Positions 6,847-16,459 of a stretch of DNA of 17,437 nucleotides are shown here, in pieces (position 1 is the first letter of the stretch; each line of letters opens with the position of its first letter). This DNA is from Isotricha intestinalis (taxonomy: Eukaryota; Ciliophora; Litostomatea; Vestibuliferida; Isotrichidae). The notes beneath the pieces were generated by a model. The model was not told the origin of the DNA. It searched no databases and saw only the letters and a list, made by a program, of their open reading frames with translations. The stretch is taken from positions 1 to 17,437 of the forward strand of contig JAJJLU010004163.1 of NCBI GenBank assembly GCA_023807065.1. Reading direction: 5' to 3'. A program made the translations under genes and the position numbers.

Positions 6847-9363
6847 TTATTTATTTGAATTTTTTGAAATATTATTCATAGATTTATTTAAATGAATATT
6901 ATTATTATTATTATTATTTTTAGTTTTTTTAATTTTAGGAACATTAGTAGTAGAATTTGAAATTTTTGTATTTCCACCACTGTTTGAAAAATATTCATTA
7001 ATTTTTTTTTCTTGATTATTATTATTCATTGATGATTTTCTTAAATATAATTGATTTTTATTATCATCGATTTTTTGAAAAATATTTGAAGCTTTTTTGT
7101 TATTATTCTTTTTATTTATATTTGTTTTTACTTTTGGTTTTATTGTTTTTTTATAAAAACTATCTTCTTTTTTATCTTTTATATTAAATCCTTTTTCTAT
7201 ATCTTTTACTTTTTTTTCTAAATTTATTTTTTCATTTTCATTATTATTTGCTTTTTTATTTTTTACATTTGAAGAAGATAAATTTAAATATTTTTTAATT
7301 ATAACAATTACCAAAATATCATTTTTAGTTTTAGAATTATTTAAAATACTTTTTACTTTATTTATTAAGTTTTGTTCATATAATTCATATTTAATTAAAA
7401 TTTCAAGAATATAACTTTGCATTAAAGGAATATCATTTATTAAAATATTATCAAATAAATTAGAATAAATATTAAATTGTGAAATAAATTCTTTTGAAAA
7501 AACATTATAAGCACAATCACCAAATAAACAATAAATTCTTCTTCTATAAAAAGATTTATTTAATAAAAAATTATTTTTTAAATATTCTAAAATTTCTTTT
7601 CTAAAAATTGAAAAATGAATAATTTCTGATAATAATTGCATAATTTCTTTTTCAATTAAAATATTTATTTCTTTTTTTAAAAGATCTTTACAAAAATTAT
7701 ATAATATTTGTAAATAATCTTCATAATTAGAATATTTTTTATAATTTAACATAATATATTTAGGTAATAATTGAATACCTTTAAATAATTTTATTGTAAT
7801 TCTCCATTCTTTTCCTTTTTTAATTAAATTTAAAAAATTATTTAATTTACTTAATAAACATTTAATAAATTTATCGCATCCTATTTCAATCATTCTTTCC
7901 ATTATTAAATTAAAATTATTTAACCAATATTCTTTATAATCTTTTTTGAAATTTAAATAATTATTTTGATTGTTTAAATTTGCATTTGAATCTTTATTTG
8001 AAGGAGGATTTAAATCAGAAAGAATTAAAGGATTATTATTTGTTTGAGAATTTCCATTATTATCATCTTCAATAAAAAATAACATTTTATTAAAAAAAGG
8101 TTTTGTTAAAAAATCATTTGGAAGATATAATAAAATCAAATGTAAATTTTCATAAAAAATATCTAAATTTTCTTTCATTTGAAAATAATAATCTATTGCA
8201 ATTGGAATTATTTCTTTTAAAAATTGAATATCTTTTTCTTTATAAAAAATACAACAAATTTTATCAAAATTTTTTAAACAATAATCATTTTTAAAAGAAA
8301 CAATAACATTAGTAGAAATTTTTAATTCATTTTCATTAAAAAAATTTTTTAAATAAATTTTAATATATTTTATTAATTCTTTATTATTATTTCCTATATT
8401 ATAGCAATAATTTAAAAGACATAAAAAAATATCAGAAATATTATGAAAATCATAACTTAAAGTATAAAAATCATTACAAGTAGTAATTTCATTAATTTTA
8501 TTATAGAAATTTTTCATGAAAGAAAAGCAATTTTCAAATTTAGATAAATTATCTGAATAAAATAAACTTTCAAAAGTAATAAATAAAAATTTCATATCAA
8601 CATCTTCTAAATAATAATTTAAAAAATTTATCATTTTCTCTTCACAAAATTTACTATCGTTTAATTTTATTATAAATCTCATATGATAAGCCATTTCAAA
8701 TTTAACTTTTCTTTCTGTATCTTCTGCTAAAAATAAAACTCTATTATATAAATCTTCAATTTTATTTTTTGATATTCTTATTAAACAAATACAAAAAAAA
8801 ACAGAAAATTTTTTATTTACACAACTTTGACCAAATTTCCCTAAAGAAATAGTATATTCAATTAATTCTTTATTAATTATGATTTTAAAATTGTTTTCAC
8901 AAAATTTATTTATTAAGTCATTAAAGTGAATAACATATTCATCACTTATTGATTTTTCTAAGGTTGAAATAGCAATTAAAAAATGGTTTATAATTTTATT
9001 TAATTCGTTTAAATGATCTTCTTTTTTTCTTTCTGAAAATTTTTCTCCTAATTTTCCTAAACTTTCAGAAAAAAGTTTTTGAGAAGATTTTTCATATAAT
9101 TCAATATCATCCATTATAGAAATTATAATACTAAAAATAAAAGATGTATTCTTTGGATAATTTTTATAATATAAATTTGGTAAATTTTTTATTAAATTAT
9201 CTTTTTGACAAACATAACCTTTTTTCATTATATATGATATTCTTTCATTTTCTTGTAAATCATCTGGGATATGGTATTTTTTTATTTCTTCTAACTTTAA
9301 TTATAAATTTTTTATTTTTACTTTAGGATCATCTAATACTATTATCTCTTCTATTACAGACAT
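6847..9363 (-). CDS. HEAT-repeat protein resembling phosphatase 4 regulatory subunit PPP4R4
   Basis: The coding sequence is 9363-9322 joined to 9294-6847, giving 829 residues, with a 27-base intron between. Without the intron the frame would have to start at the ATG at 9228, cutting into a conserved-looking opening (LEEIKKYHIPDDLQENERIS). Residues about 15-690 are a long run of paired helices of HEAT type, broken by an Asn/Ser/Pro insert near 425-460. Residues about 690-829 are a basic, disordered tail. Three blocks match what I remember of PPP4R4: the opening, a block near 200-260 (LAEDTERKVKFEMA, then a DVDMKFLFITFESL helix), and a block starting at EWR (about 510). PPP4R4 binds the catalytic subunit of protein phosphatase 4 in animals; a scaffold role here is inferred. 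Remaining doubt is orthology versus another PP2A-like HEAT scaffold. Confidence 0.83.
9295..9321 (-). other. 27-nucleotide spliceosomal intron with in-frame stop
   Basis: On the minus strand the segment begins GTAAAAAT and ends TTAAAG. It is 27 bases long, a multiple of three, and carries an in-frame TAA at 9303-9301. Removing it joins a 14-codon first exon to a second exon whose opening matches the PPP4R4-like family. Both flanking exons are in the same frame. The AAAG acceptor is less typical than TAG. A 45-base variant with donor at 9339 would also keep the frame, so the donor is slightly uncertain. Confidence 0.7.
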
Positions 9364-9537
9364 ATTTAATTTATTAAAAAATTGAAGAAAATTTAATTTT
9401 TTATTTTTATTAAATCAAAGTTAATATGTTTTGAAGTATATTTTTATAAATATTAAAATTGTAAAATATAATATTCAATAATTTCTTATAAAAAAAAATA
9501 AAAATTAAATCTTTAATTAATTATTAGTATTAATAAT
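9364..9537. promoter_or_regulatory. Short tandem intergenic region
   Basis: These 174 bases separate the HEAT-repeat gene start from the stop of the PAS membrane protein gene, both on the minus strand. An in-frame TGA at 9417-9415 lies upstream of the ATG at 9363 with no other ATG between, which supports that start. No other element can be recognised. Confidence 0.4.
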
Positions 9538-12500
9538 TTATTTTTCATTTATTTGGAAATTCTCTGCTAAATTATTTTTCATGTTTGGATTTCCTTGAAT
9601 TAGTTTATAAGGAATTTCAGTAATTAATTGATTACAAAGAATTTCTTCTTCTTGAATAGTATGTATAAATTTATTAATTTTAATAAAAATAGAAATTAAA
9701 AATAAACTTCCAAATAAAACACAAACAATAATTAATCTTGTAACACAAGAATCTAATTGATTATGTAAATTAGAATTTAATTGGTTAAAAATTTCATGAT
9801 AAACTTCAAATATATTTAAAATTAAAAACCTAATTAAACATAATTTACTATTTGTAATAATAGATTCAATATCACTTATTTCATTAAAATTATTTATAAA
9901 AAATAAAAATCCTTCTTCCAAAGATTTAATATAATAAGGAATTAAAGATTTTAAACCTTGATTTTGTATATTATAAAAAGTTTCATAATTACATAAAGTT
10001 AAATTAGATAAAATAGAACATAAATTTCCTCCAATTAAATCAGTAATATTTGAATCAAACATTTTTTTATTTAAACTAATATATGCACTTAAAGATTGAA
10101 AATTCATTAAAGCTGAATTAGAAAAATTATTAAATAAAGAAATATTTGGTGAATCATGTATTAAATCCATTTCTAAAGAAATAACATAATTAATTTTATA
10201 AGATAAGAAATTTAATCCAAATCTACTAGTAAATAAAGATAATGTTAATTTAACTGCTTTTTGAATTAAAGAATAATATAATATTATTTCTATTAAATAA
10301 AATATTGTATATATTAAAACAAAAGAATATATATATGCAAATGAAGAAACATAATTTAATGTCATATTTTCTTTTATTAATAAATGCTTCTTTGAATTTT
10401 CTATTTCTTCATTTTCTGGTTTTTTCCCTGTTATTACATTATATTTTTTTTTACTTTCTTCTATTTTTTGCATTTTTAAAAATTTCTTTTTTAATCTTTT
10501 ATTTAATAATTCTGTATTTTTATTATTAAATTGAACTTTTTTCTTTTTATATTCATCTAAATGCTTAAAATATGAATTATATTTTCTTTCATAAGAATCA
10601 ATATCTTTTGTAATTAATTCAATTTCTTCATTTTTTAAAAATTCAAATACTTTTAACATTTTAATTTGCTTATTTTTTTTCCCTCTATATTTTAAAAAAA
10701 GTATAATTAATAATAATAAAATAATAGAAACAGAAGAAACTAAAATTGAAATTCCAGTATAATAAAAAAAATTAGTTTTATGTTTATATTTATCCATAAA
10801 ATGTTCTCTAATAATTCTAAAATGTGTATAAACAATTTTATTAACATTATTTTGTGTATCTTTTAAACCATTTCTTTGAATTGCATAAGAATTTTGAATA
10901 ATAAAATAAAAAGTATTAATAAAACTTAGAGAAATTTCTTGATTAATGAAATTATAATTTATTCTATTTGCACTATAAGATTTTATATATTCATTTTCAT
11001 CAAAAATTGATTTAACAGTATTAAAAAAATTATCTAATAAAGTTAAAAAAGATTTTGAAACACTTTGTAATAATTTATTAGGTTGAATTTCATCATTAAA
11101 AATTTCATAAGTATTATAATTAAATATTTCTTCTAAATATAATAAAGTTGAATATTTAGAACTTTCTAATAAATATTCATTTAAAGTAATTGCTTCTTGA
11201 ATTAAAATTAAAAAATTAGTTGAAAATTCAAATAATTTATAAGATAAATAAATTACTAAAATAGAAGATAAAATAAAAATAATAGAAATAATTAATCCAG
11301 TTATTTTAGTTAAAATATAAGAATCATATTTTTGAGATTTAATTTGTTTTAAATATTTTTGTAAAGTAATATTCATATCTTTCCCACTAACAGAACCAAT
11401 TTCATATAATTTATCTAAATCATTTGAATTTTTCGAATTTTCTCTTTCAATTTCTTCTTCTTTAATTAACATTTCATTTCTTTTTTCTTCAACATTAATT
11501 TCACTAATTGATAAAACTAAATTATCTTCTTTTTTATTTTCAAATAATTGATTTGACTGAATAATAATAATTCTAATTGGAATTGTATTATTATATATTT
11601 TTAATCCAATATGAGTAATATTAATATCTGCTTTTTCTGTTAATTGATGTAATTCATGATCTAAAATCATTGAATTAAATATATCTTCTAATTTATCCAT
11701 TAAATATTCTCTTCCTGATAATTCTAATTTTATTTGATTTTGATATATAAATAAATTTTTCTTATATTTCTTAATTAAATCCATATCTGGAGTAGTTGTT
11801 TTTTTTTCGTTATTATTTAATTTTAAATTATTTTGAATAATATTAATCCCTCCTACAACAGAATTTTTAATTAAAGTAGCATTATTATTATTTTTAAAAT
11901 TAATATTAAGATAATTATTATTATTATTATTAATATTTAAAGGAATAATTGAATCTTCATTTGTTATTTGAACTTGTTTTTGAATTGGACTATTAAATAA
12001 TCCAGAAAATATTTTATGTTGAGGAGAATGTTCTCCATTATTATTAGAAATAACAGATTCTTGAAAAAAATCATTATTAATATATTGAATAAAAACATTT
12101 TTTGTTTTTATCCTATATAAATTCTTATCAATTAAATTAAATTTAGGGCAACAAATTTCACATTCTAATTCAATAGATGTATTTTTAAATAAATCTTCAG
12201 AAAAAAATTTAGGTAATTTCTTATCAGAGCTTTTATCTATTTTCATTAAACAAGGGAAAAACGTTTGAAAATAATAATTATTTTTTTCAATTAAATTAGG
12301 AGTAATATTTAATAATTTTCCCATCATAGGAGTAATAGCTTCAATCATTCCAGTTTCAGAACAAATGATAGTTTCATCAGTTTTATTTCTTAATCTAATA
12401 ATACCAATACCTCTTAATTTCTTATCTAAACTTGGCATAAAAGCCATCAAAGCATGAATTGGAAGCAAATATTTTTCTTTTGATTTAACACATAAAAAAT

Positions 12501-14547
12501 TATTTGTTTTTTTTAATATTTTTGATTTTCCAACTTCAAAATAATTACTTATAATATCATCATGATATCTACCTATATCACCTGGGATAATCATTGATAT
12601 ATTATTTCCTAATAATTCACTTTTATTTGAATAACCTAATATTTTTATTAAAGGTTGATTTATATATATCATTCTTCCTATATTTATTGCTACATTTCCT
12701 TCTATCATTATTACTCCTGTATCTGCTTTATATTTATTTTTTAATATTTCATCATTGTATTTAGAATATTTTAAATTTGTATATGATATTTTATCCAAAA
12801 GAAATTCACTTTCAAATTTATCATTACATACTTTATCTAAATAATCACAATAAAATTTTGTTATTTCATTATTAACATTATCATTTGAAATTTTATTTAA
12901 TTTATCCCATATTTTCTTCACTTTATCTTTCCATTCAAAAAATTCTTTTCCACTATCATATAATTCTTCTATCATTATATCATCATTTTCATATTGTCCC
13001 CATAATTGTCTTTTTTTTTCAATAGCATTAAAAATATAATTCTTAAATTTTAATGTTAATCTATCATATTTTATTACATTTAATATAGATGAAATCGCCC
13101 ATTTTTTACTATTATTTTTTGTTATTTTATTTTCTATATATTCAGAATAATTTTCTTGATTATCTTGTACTATATTTTCTATTTCACTATATCTTATTAT
13201 ACTTTCATTAGAAAAGTTTTTTATCATAAATAATAAAAATTCTTGAGAATAAGATAAATTTGTAAATTTTTTTGTTGTTTCTATTTCTGTTAAAGCTAAT
13301 TCATAGTTATTTATAGAAAAAATTATGAAAGTTATATATGATAAACAAAAATGAAAATTATATCTATAATATGGATATAATTTTAAATATAATTCTTTTG
13401 TTTTTAAAACATAATTATTTGGATGAATTTCTCTTATTTCTAATCTTTTTGATATTATATATTTGATACATATCATATTTTTTTGAAAAGAATTTACTTC
13501 AAAACTTCTTATTGTATTTATATCAACATATAAACAATATTTATCTAAATAAGGAAAAAATATTTTTTTAATTATAAAATATGTTGCAATGATTGTAAAA
13601 AAACCTGAAATATAATAAGTTTTATATATTTCTTTATGTTTCAACAAAGAATTTATTAATGATACAAAAAATTGTTCAAATATAAAAACTGACATAATGA
13701 AATATCCTAAAATAAAATGTTTATTATATAACATAGATTCATTAATTAAATCATAAATTATTTTTGTCAAACATAAAAAAGTAAAAAAATAGACTAAAAA
13801 TAAGAAAATTTCAGATTTATCAATTATAATTGTTTCAATAAATAATAAAAGTTGTAAATAAAAAATATTAATCATAAGAGTACTTGAAGTAATATTATTA
13901 AAAAATCCAGGAATATTATTATTTATATTTGAAGATAATAAATTAAACATATCTATAATATAAGTGATTCCACAATATAAAGTAATTAAAAACCAATGAA
14001 ATATTATTTTCATATATGAAACATTTTTATTTGATTCCTTTTTATTTATTGAATTATATAATATTAAAATAATTGGAAGAAAAAGTAAAAATTGTACAAA
14101 AACAAAAATGAAGTATAATAATCTAAAATGAAAATAAAATAAAGTTTGTCTTTTATTATTTAAAGGAAATGATAATAAAACAAAACAATAAATAATTAAA
14201 CAAATTAATAAAACAGTAAAAACATAAACTAAAATTTCTAAAGTTTTATAAAAATTATTATCTAAATTTGGTCTAAATAAATATATAGGATAATTTAAAA
14301 AAGAAGAAATAATAATATTTTTATTTTGAAATTCATCAATTACTTCATCAGTATCAATATGAAATTTTATTAAAGATGATAGTTGAATTCCTGTTAATAT
14401 CATTATTATATAACCAAATCTAATTGAAATTGTATATGAAACACTTGGTTTGTAATAATTACAATTTATTGATTCAAAAAAAGAAAAAAATAAATTTTTT
14501 GATTTTTGTTCTATTGGATAATCATTATTATAAGTTAAGTCATTCAT
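9538..14547 (-). CDS. TmcB-like multi-pass membrane protein with cytosolic PAS domain
   Basis: The product has 1669 residues; a TAA lies directly upstream of the ATG at 14547. Eight hydrophobic helices lie at about 42-62, 101-128, 139-165, 178-203, 223-243, 246-268, 276-302 and 309-331. A soluble part follows, with a PAS domain at about 605-720 (INQPLIKILGYS, GNNISMIIPGDIGRYHDD, GIGIIRLRNK) and perhaps a second PAS-like segment at 725-820. Four more helices follow at about 1077-1105, 1260-1287, 1399-1427 and 1598-1624. The order 8 TM, PAS, 4 TM matches the 'tiny macrocysts' TmcB family, which is large in ciliates. PAS domains sense ligands, redox or light, or bind partners; the ligand here is unknown. 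An even helix count puts the PAS domain and both ends on the same, probably cytosolic, side. Four N-x-S/T sites (N1468, N1474, N1500, N1515) fall in the last lumenal loop. The gene diverges from the kinase gene. Confidence 0.9.
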   Translation of the reverse strand: MNDLTYNNDYPIEQKSKNLFFSFFESINCNYYKPSVSYTISIRFGYIIMILTGIQLSSLIKFHIDTDEVIDEFQNKNIIISSFLNYPIYLFRPNLDNNFYKTLEILVYVFTVLLICLIIYCFVLLSFPLNNKRQTLFYFHFRLLYFIFVFVQFLLFLPIILILYNSINKKESNKNVSYMKIIFHWFLITLYCGITYIIDMFNLLSSNINNNIPGFFNNITSSTLMINIFYLQLLLFIETIIIDKSEIFLFLVYFFTFLCLTKIIYDLINESMLYNKHFILGYFIMSVFIFEQFFVSLINSLLKHKEIYKTYYISGFFTIIATYFIIKKIFFPYLDKYCLYVDINTIRSFEVNSFQKNMICIKYIISKRLEIREIHPNNYVLKTKELYLKLYPYYRYNFHFCLSYITFIIFSINNYELALTEIETTKKFTNLSYSQEFLLFMIKNFSNESIIRYSEIENIVQDNQENYSEYIENKITKNNSKKWAISSILNVIKYDRLTLKFKNYIFNAIEKKRQLWGQYENDDIMIEELYDSGKEFFEWKDKVKKIWDKLNKISNDNVNNEITKFYCDYLDKVCNDKFESEFLLDKISYTNLKYSKYNDEILKNKYKADTGVIMIEGNVAINIGRMIYINQPLIKILGYSNKSELLGNNISMIIPGDIGRYHDDIISNYFEVGKSKILKKTNNFLCVKSKEKYLLPIHALMAFMPSLDKKLRGIGIIRLRNKTDETIICSETGMIEAITPMMGKLLNITPNLIEKNNYYFQTFFPCLMKIDKSSDKKLPKFFSEDLFKNTSIELECEICCPKFNLIDKNLYRIKTKNVFIQYINNDFFQESVISNNNGEHSPQHKIFSGLFNSPIQKQVQITNEDSIIPLNINNNNNNYLNINFKNNNNATLIKNSVVGGINIIQNNLKLNNNEKKTTTPDMDLIKKYKKNLFIYQNQIKLELSGREYLMDKLEDIFNSMILDHELHQLTEKADINITHIGLKIYNNTIPIRIIIIQSNQLFENKKEDNLVLSISEINVEEKRNEMLIKEEEIERENSKNSNDLDKLYEIGSVSGKDMNITLQKYLKQIKSQKYDSYILTKITGLIISIIFILSSILVIYLSYKLFEFSTNFLILIQEAITLNEYLLESSKYSTLLYLEEIFNYNTYEIFNDEIQPNKLLQSVSKSFLTLLDNFFNTVKSIFDENEYIKSYSANRINYNFINQEISLSFINTFYFIIQNSYAIQRNGLKDTQNNVNKIVYTHFRIIREHFMDKYKHKTNFFYYTGISILVSSVSIILLLLIILFLKYRGKKNKQIKMLKVFEFLKNEEIELITKDIDSYERKYNSYFKHLDEYKKKKVQFNNKNTELLNKRLKKKFLKMQKIEESKKKYNVITGKKPENEEIENSKKHLLIKENMTLNYVSSFAYIYSFVLIYTIFYLIEIILYYSLIQKAVKLTLSLFTSRFGLNFLSYKINYVISLEMDLIHDSPNISLFNNFSNSALMNFQSLSAYISLNKKMFDSNITDLIGGNLCSILSNLTLCNYETFYNIQNQGLKSLIPYYIKSLEEGFLFFINNFNEISDIESIITNSKLCLIRFLILNIFEVYHEIFNQLNSNLHNQLDSCVTRLIIVCVLFGSLFLISIFIKINKFIHTIQEEEILCNQLITEIPYKLIQGNPNMKNNLAENFQINEK

Positions 14548-14639
14548 TTAAAAATTTTGAATAATTTTTTTCATAATTAATGGTTAATTTTATCTTAATT
14601 TAATTAAAAACTCCAAAAAAAAAAATAAATAAAAACCAA
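14548..14639. promoter_or_regulatory. Very short bidirectional promoter between PAS protein and kinase genes
   Basis: Only 92 bases separate the two divergent start codons (14547 on minus, 14640 on plus). Both 5' leaders and both core promoters must fit here or overlap. The sequence is nearly pure A+T, with an A run just before the kinase ATG. Both starts have A at position -3. Shared regulation of the two genes is likely but inferred from spacing alone. Confidence 0.55.
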
Positions 14640-16274
14640 ATGTCAGAACAAAATATAGAAATAATATTATGGTTAAATGGGAAAAAAAAGGAACATTCAT
14701 TTAAATATATAATAAAAGATTATTTAAATATATCTCTTCGTCGTTTAAAGGATTCAATAATAAAATATATAAAAATGAATAAATTAGAAAAAAAAATATT
14801 AGAATTATCATCAAAATCAAATTTTGAAATAGTAAATATATATAGAATGAATGAATTACCTTTAGGAGATTATGATATTCCATATTTAAATAAATTAGAT
14901 ATTTTATTTTTTACAATAGATAATTCTTCTTTTAAAGTAAGTAATCATTATAATCAATATGAATTTATTAAATGGATAAAATCAGGAGGTTTTGGAAAAG
15001 TATATTTAGCAAAGAATATAATAAATAATAAAGAATATGCAATTAAAAAAATAGATTCTTCAAATTTTTCAAACCAAGAAATATATAATATTTCTAGAGA
15101 ACATATGATTTTAAGAACATTTAATCATAAAAATATAATTAAATTAATTGATTCATTTAATTATGATAATTCGTTTTATACTGTAATGGAATATGCAAAA
15201 GGAGGAGAATTAAATAATTTATTAAATTCAAAAAAAAGATTATCAGAAAAAGAAAGTAAAATTATATTTAAACAAATATATGAAGCTGTAAAATATATTC
15301 ATGAGCAAAATATTATTCATAGGGATTTAAAACCAAATAATATTTTATTTTTAGATGAAGAAAAAACAAAAGTTGTTTTAATTGATTTTGGAATTTCTGG
15401 TTTTTCAAATGGTCAATTTAAAGAATTAATTAAAGCTGGAACTACATTATTTCTTCCTCCTGAAGTTGTATCAGGGAATAATTTTTTTTCTGATATTAAA
15501 ATTGATGTTTGGAGTTTAGGAATAATATTATTTAGAATGATTCAAGGTTATTATCCTTTTAATGGTAAAAATGATAAAGATATCATTCATCAAATTTTAC
15601 ATAATCATATTACATTTAATAAAAATATTAAAATTTCAAATTCTTGTAAAGAATTAATTCTAAATATGTTAGAAAAAAATAATTTATTTAGAATTGATAT
15701 GGAAAGTGATTTATTTGAAAAGTGGTTTAATGATAATAATAGTAATTTAAAAAATAATAATCAAAATATTTCTTATGAAAAAAAAAAGGATTTTTCAATT
15801 AATGAAGCTAAAAACGTTTATTTTGTTGAGAATAAAAAAAATACTAAACAAATTTCTCATGAAAGAAAATTTTATATTCCTTATACAAAATGTGTTAAAA
15901 GAAAAATACATGATTTTATAAAGTTATGTAATAATAATAATAATAATACAAATAATTCAAATAATAATATTATTTTTAATAATTTAAATAATTCAAGTAT
16001 TATTAAAAAAAGTCAATTAAAGAATTCTTCTTTAAAATATTCTTTAAAAAAGAATGATATAACTCTTCCTAAAATAAATAATAATTTTAATAGTGCAAAT
16101 ATAAGTACTTTAAATGATAGTTTAGAAACTGTTTTATCTCATAGAAATAATAATAATAATCATATTTATAATCATGGAAATAAAAAATTATTGAAAAATT
16201 TATCTTGTGATTCTTTAAGAAATAATAAATATCCTTTTATAATTCATAAAATTTTCAATGATGAAAAAAAATAA
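14640..16274 (+). CDS. Ser/Thr protein kinase with N-terminal ubiquitin-like fold, ciliate CAMK-like
   Basis: The product has 544 residues and a TAA stop. The kinase domain spans about 108-363 and looks catalytically complete: glycine loop SGGFGKV (115-121), lysine K136 in YAIKKI, helix-C E154, HRD at 227-229 in HRDLKPNN, DFG at 249-251, and PPE at 273-275 in place of APE. The activation loop (AGTTLFLPPEVVSG) and the following DVWSLGIILFRMIQGYYPF resemble a CAMK-like group that I recall as expanded in ciliates. Residues about 5-95 read as a beta-grasp, ubiquitin-like domain (two strands, a helix, then LNKLDILFFTI); this is a weaker call. The tail (364-544) is Asn-rich and basic, without EF hands, so it is not a CDPK. 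Substrates are unknown. It shares a 92-base divergent promoter with the PAS membrane protein. Confidence 0.95.
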   Translation: MSEQNIEIILWLNGKKKEHSFKYIIKDYLNISLRRLKDSIIKYIKMNKLEKKILELSSKSNFEIVNIYRMNELPLGDYDIPYLNKLDILFFTIDNSSFKVSNHYNQYEFIKWIKSGGFGKVYLAKNIINNKEYAIKKIDSSNFSNQEIYNISREHMILRTFNHKNIIKLIDSFNYDNSFYTVMEYAKGGELNNLLNSKKRLSEKESKIIFKQIYEAVKYIHEQNIIHRDLKPNNILFLDEEKTKVVLIDFGISGFSNGQFKELIKAGTTLFLPPEVVSGNNFFSDIKIDVWSLGIILFRMIQGYYPFNGKNDKDIIHQILHNHITFNKNIKISNSCKELILNMLEKNNLFRIDMESDLFEKWFNDNNSNLKNNNQNISYEKKKDFSINEAKNVYFVENKKNTKQISHERKFYIPYTKCVKRKIHDFIKLCNNNNNNTNNSNNNIIFNNLNNSSIIKKSQLKNSSLKYSLKKNDITLPKINNNFNSANISTLNDSLETVLSHRNNNNNHIYNHGNKKLLKNLSCDSLRNNKYPFIIHKIFNDEKK

Positions 16275-16459
16275 ATTTTTCTCATTTGTAAATATATTCT
16301 ATATGATTATAAGTAACCAATTTTAATATAAATTTTTTATAAATTTTAAAGGAAGAAGTAAAATAAAATAATATAATTTGATATTTTTTTTCTTGTTATA
16401 AAATAGAATTTTTTTTTAAATTTTAAATTTTTTTTTTTGATAAAAAAATATATTTTTAA
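16275..16459. other. Short tandem intergenic region
   Basis: These 185 bases lie between the kinase stop and the next start on the same strand. T runs and stops in all frames make it a 3' UTR plus promoter. It reads as a true gap, not an intron joining the two genes: the downstream frame has a TAA directly before its ATG. Confidence 0.45.

Noticed and set aside
9226..9228. ATG at 9228 as the start of the HEAT-repeat gene
   Set aside because: Conserved-looking sequence continues upstream to 9294, and an in-frame ATG with a 14-codon exon lies beyond a small intron.
9301..9303. TAA read as glutamine, as in Tetrahymena or Paramecium
   Set aside because: It would be the only sense TAA in more than 4,500 codons, and seven genes end at TAA. 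A tiny intron explains it better.
10305..10529. Plus-strand Tyr/Leu/Phe-rich frame inside the PAS membrane protein gene
   Set aside because: It is a complement shadow of Lys/Asn/Glu-rich coding sequence. The same applies to short opposite-strand frames at 621-806, 1428-1625, 3925-4128, 4513-4722, 6340-6558, 8103-8294, 9144-9326 and 14701-14883.
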